Below, one piece after another: positions 4,876 to 6,182 of a stretch of 6,182 nucleotides of DNA. The stretch is from Pedobacter sp. (GTDB lineage Bacteria > Bacteroidota > Bacteroidia > Sphingobacteriales > Sphingobacteriaceae): the NCBI GenBank assembly GCA_028287885.1, contig JAQBOT010000356.1, positions 1-6,182 of the forward strand, read 5' to 3'. Position 1 is the stretch's first letter. Each line of letters opens with the position of its first letter. The notes beneath the pieces are model-generated. The model saw only the letters and a list, made by a program, of their open reading frames with translations. It made no database searches and was not told the origin of the DNA. The translations under genes were made by a program, and so were the position numbers.

Positions 4876-6182
4876 TTAATCCTTTACCTCCAAGACTTCC
4901 AGTTTACCATATTTTCTAAGCTCATACTCTTTCACCATCAGGAAGATCAATGGTGTAACCAGCAAAATATGGGTAGATGATGTAAGCACGCCGCCGATCA
5001 TTGGCAAAACTATAGGGAGCATCACGTCGCTTCCGGTACCCGTTGCCCACAAAACGGGTACTAATCCGAACAAGGCTACACTTACCGTCATTAGTTTTGG
5101 CCTTAGCCGTTTTACAGCACCATCAATTACATATTTCTGAAGGTCTGCTTTGGTAATTGTTTCTGATGAATTTCCCTTTAGTACCACCAATTGCTGCATG
5201 GCATCGTTTAGATAAATCACCATGACAATGCCTGTTTCTACTGCAATTCCAAATAAGGCTATAAATCCAACAGCAACGGCTACTGACAAATGCACTCCAA
5301 AGAAGTAGACCATATAAGCACCTCCAATGAGGGCGAATGGAATAGAGATCAAGCTAAAAAAGGCTTCTCTTATCGAATGAAAGGCAAAGTACAGGCAGGC
5401 AAAAATGATTAGAAGTACAATGGGCAGAATTACTTTTAGGGTGTGCTCCGCACGGATCAGGTTCTCATATTGGCCGCTCCATTCGATATAGTAGCCTTTC
5501 GGTAATGAACTCAGCATCGAATTTAACCGATCCTGTGCTTCTTTCACGGTACTGCCAAGGTCACGTTCGCGAACATTAAATAAGACTGTTCCCCGCAGCA
5601 GCGCATTCTCTGATTGGATCATGGCAGGTCCATCACTTATATGAATGTCGGCAACTGACGATAAGGGTATTGGCCCGTACGCAGGTGTTTGCACCAAAGT
5701 CCGTTTGATTTCCTCCAGGTTACTGCGGTAATCCTGTGCCAGGCGCAGGTTAACATTGAACCGCCTACGGCCCTCGATGGTAGGTGTCAAACTCATGCCT
5801 CCCAAAGCACTCTCCACCACTTCGTTTACATCATCAACACTTAAACCATAGCGGCCGATGGCATCTTTATCAACCTGTATATCAAGATATTTACCACCGG
5901 TTATTGGGTCCACATATAGGTCTTTCACTCCAGACATACCTTGCAGAGATTGTTTCATCCTGTTTGATAAAGCGTAAATGGTATCCAAATTTTGCCCGTA
6001 AACTTTCAAGCCTACATCGGTACGAATACCTGTAGTTAACATATTGATGCGGTTAATGATTGGCTGTGTCCAGCCGTTAACCACGCCAGGTATTTGGAGC
6101 TTGGCATTTAGTTCATTGATGATGTCTTCTTTCTTGACACCTGCTCGCCACTCGCTTTGGGGTTTCAGTAGAATTATTGTTT
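4876..6182 (-). CDS. cusA: Heavy-metal efflux RND pump, CusA type, C-terminal 434 residues (5' end off window)
   Basis: Inner-membrane proton-driven RND transporter for Cu(I)/Ag(I). The frame runs unbroken to the right edge. The GTG at 6082-6084 is internal, because clear CusA sequence precedes it (SEWRAGVKKEDII). Numbering from the first visible codon, the periplasmic half covers about 1-245. Met47 (INRINMLTTG), Met129 (LGGMSLTPTIEG) and Met187 (DGPAMIQSENA) correspond, within one residue, to E. coli CusA Met573, Met623 and Met672, which bind Cu(I)/Ag(I). CzcA-type pumps lack the first. Five membrane segments (TM8-12) follow at about 248-267, 273-295, 298-324, 363-381 and 386-418. Glu315 (AVETGIVM) and Lys362 (LRPKLMTV) match the proton-relay residues Glu939 and Lys984; the TM4 Asp is off the window. 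Stop codon TAA at 4876-4878 lies four bases before the TolC-like gene. The pump gene is visibly the first of four co-directional genes. Length fits the C-terminal 40% of a protein of about 1,040 residues. Confidence 0.93.
   Translation of the reverse strand, partial: TIILLKPQSEWRAGVKKEDIINELNAKLQIPGVVNGWTQPIINRINMLTTGIRTDVGLKVYGQNLDTIYALSNRMKQSLQGMSGVKDLYVDPITGGKYLDIQVDKDAIGRYGLSVDDVNEVVESALGGMSLTPTIEGRRRFNVNLRLAQDYRSNLEEIKRTLVQTPAYGPIPLSSVADIHISDGPAMIQSENALLRGTVLFNVRERDLGSTVKEAQDRLNSMLSSLPKGYYIEWSGQYENLIRAEHTLKVILPIVLLIIFACLYFAFHSIREAFFSLISIPFALIGGAYMVYFFGVHLSVAVAVGFIALFGIAVETGIVMVIYLNDAMQQLVVLKGNSSETITKADLQKYVIDGAVKRLRPKLMTVSVALFGLVPVLWATGTGSDVMLPIVLPMIGGVLTSSTHILLVTPLIFLMVKEYELRKYGKLEVLEVKD

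Noticed and set aside
4876..6084. GTG at 6082-6084 as the true start of the RND gene
   Set aside because: The 32 codons upstream are open and encode conserved CusA sequence (SEWRAGVKKEDII, LQIPGV), so the GTG is an internal Val codon and the gene continues off the window.

Overview
The window carries two convergent transcription units from what looks like a member of the Bacteroidetes, most likely a Sphingobacteriaceae-type organism (Mucilaginibacter/Pedobacter-like). The lineage is inferred from protein style, from the gene order RND pump - TolC - adaptor - adaptor, from adaptors carrying an N-terminal Cys-rich heavy-metal-binding segment, and from weak or absent Shine-Dalgarno sequences. 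No marker gene fixes the species.

Left part (1-776, plus strand): the 3' part of a CPA1-family Na+/H+ antiporter gene. It contains the last membrane segments and a long charged cytoplasmic tail; the 5' end lies off the window.

Middle (777-1181): a 405-bp non-coding gap between the 3' ends of the two units. It holds two small hairpins (862-885 and 1048-1061) that could serve as terminators. It also holds a four-copy 11-bp tandem repeat (937-980) and an inverted copy (906-917) that can base-pair with it. No convincing gene or RNA gene was found there.

Right part (1182-6182, minus strand, read right to left): a tightly packed Cu(I)/Ag(I) efflux operon of the CusABC type. It begins off the right edge with the RND pump (C-terminal 434 residues visible) and continues 4 bp later with a TolC-like outer-membrane factor. 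The first periplasmic adaptor follows with a 26-bp overlap, and the second adaptor with a 4-bp ATGA overlap. Both adaptors are predicted lipoproteins with a TC-x-MHPQ...NCPICGMKL metal-binding segment exactly 20 residues after the lipidated Cys. In the assembled tripartite pump, the RND protein would use the proton gradient to drive periplasmic or cytosolic Cu(I)/Ag(I) into the TolC tunnel. The adaptors would join the two membrane proteins, and their N-terminal domains may load metal, a job done by the separate protein CusF in E. coli. CusF, regulator and promoter are not visible.

Nothing here amounts to a wholly new system. The points most worth checking are the paired, non-identical adaptors, the His/Met-rich insertion in the first adaptor, and the repeat cluster between the convergent units.
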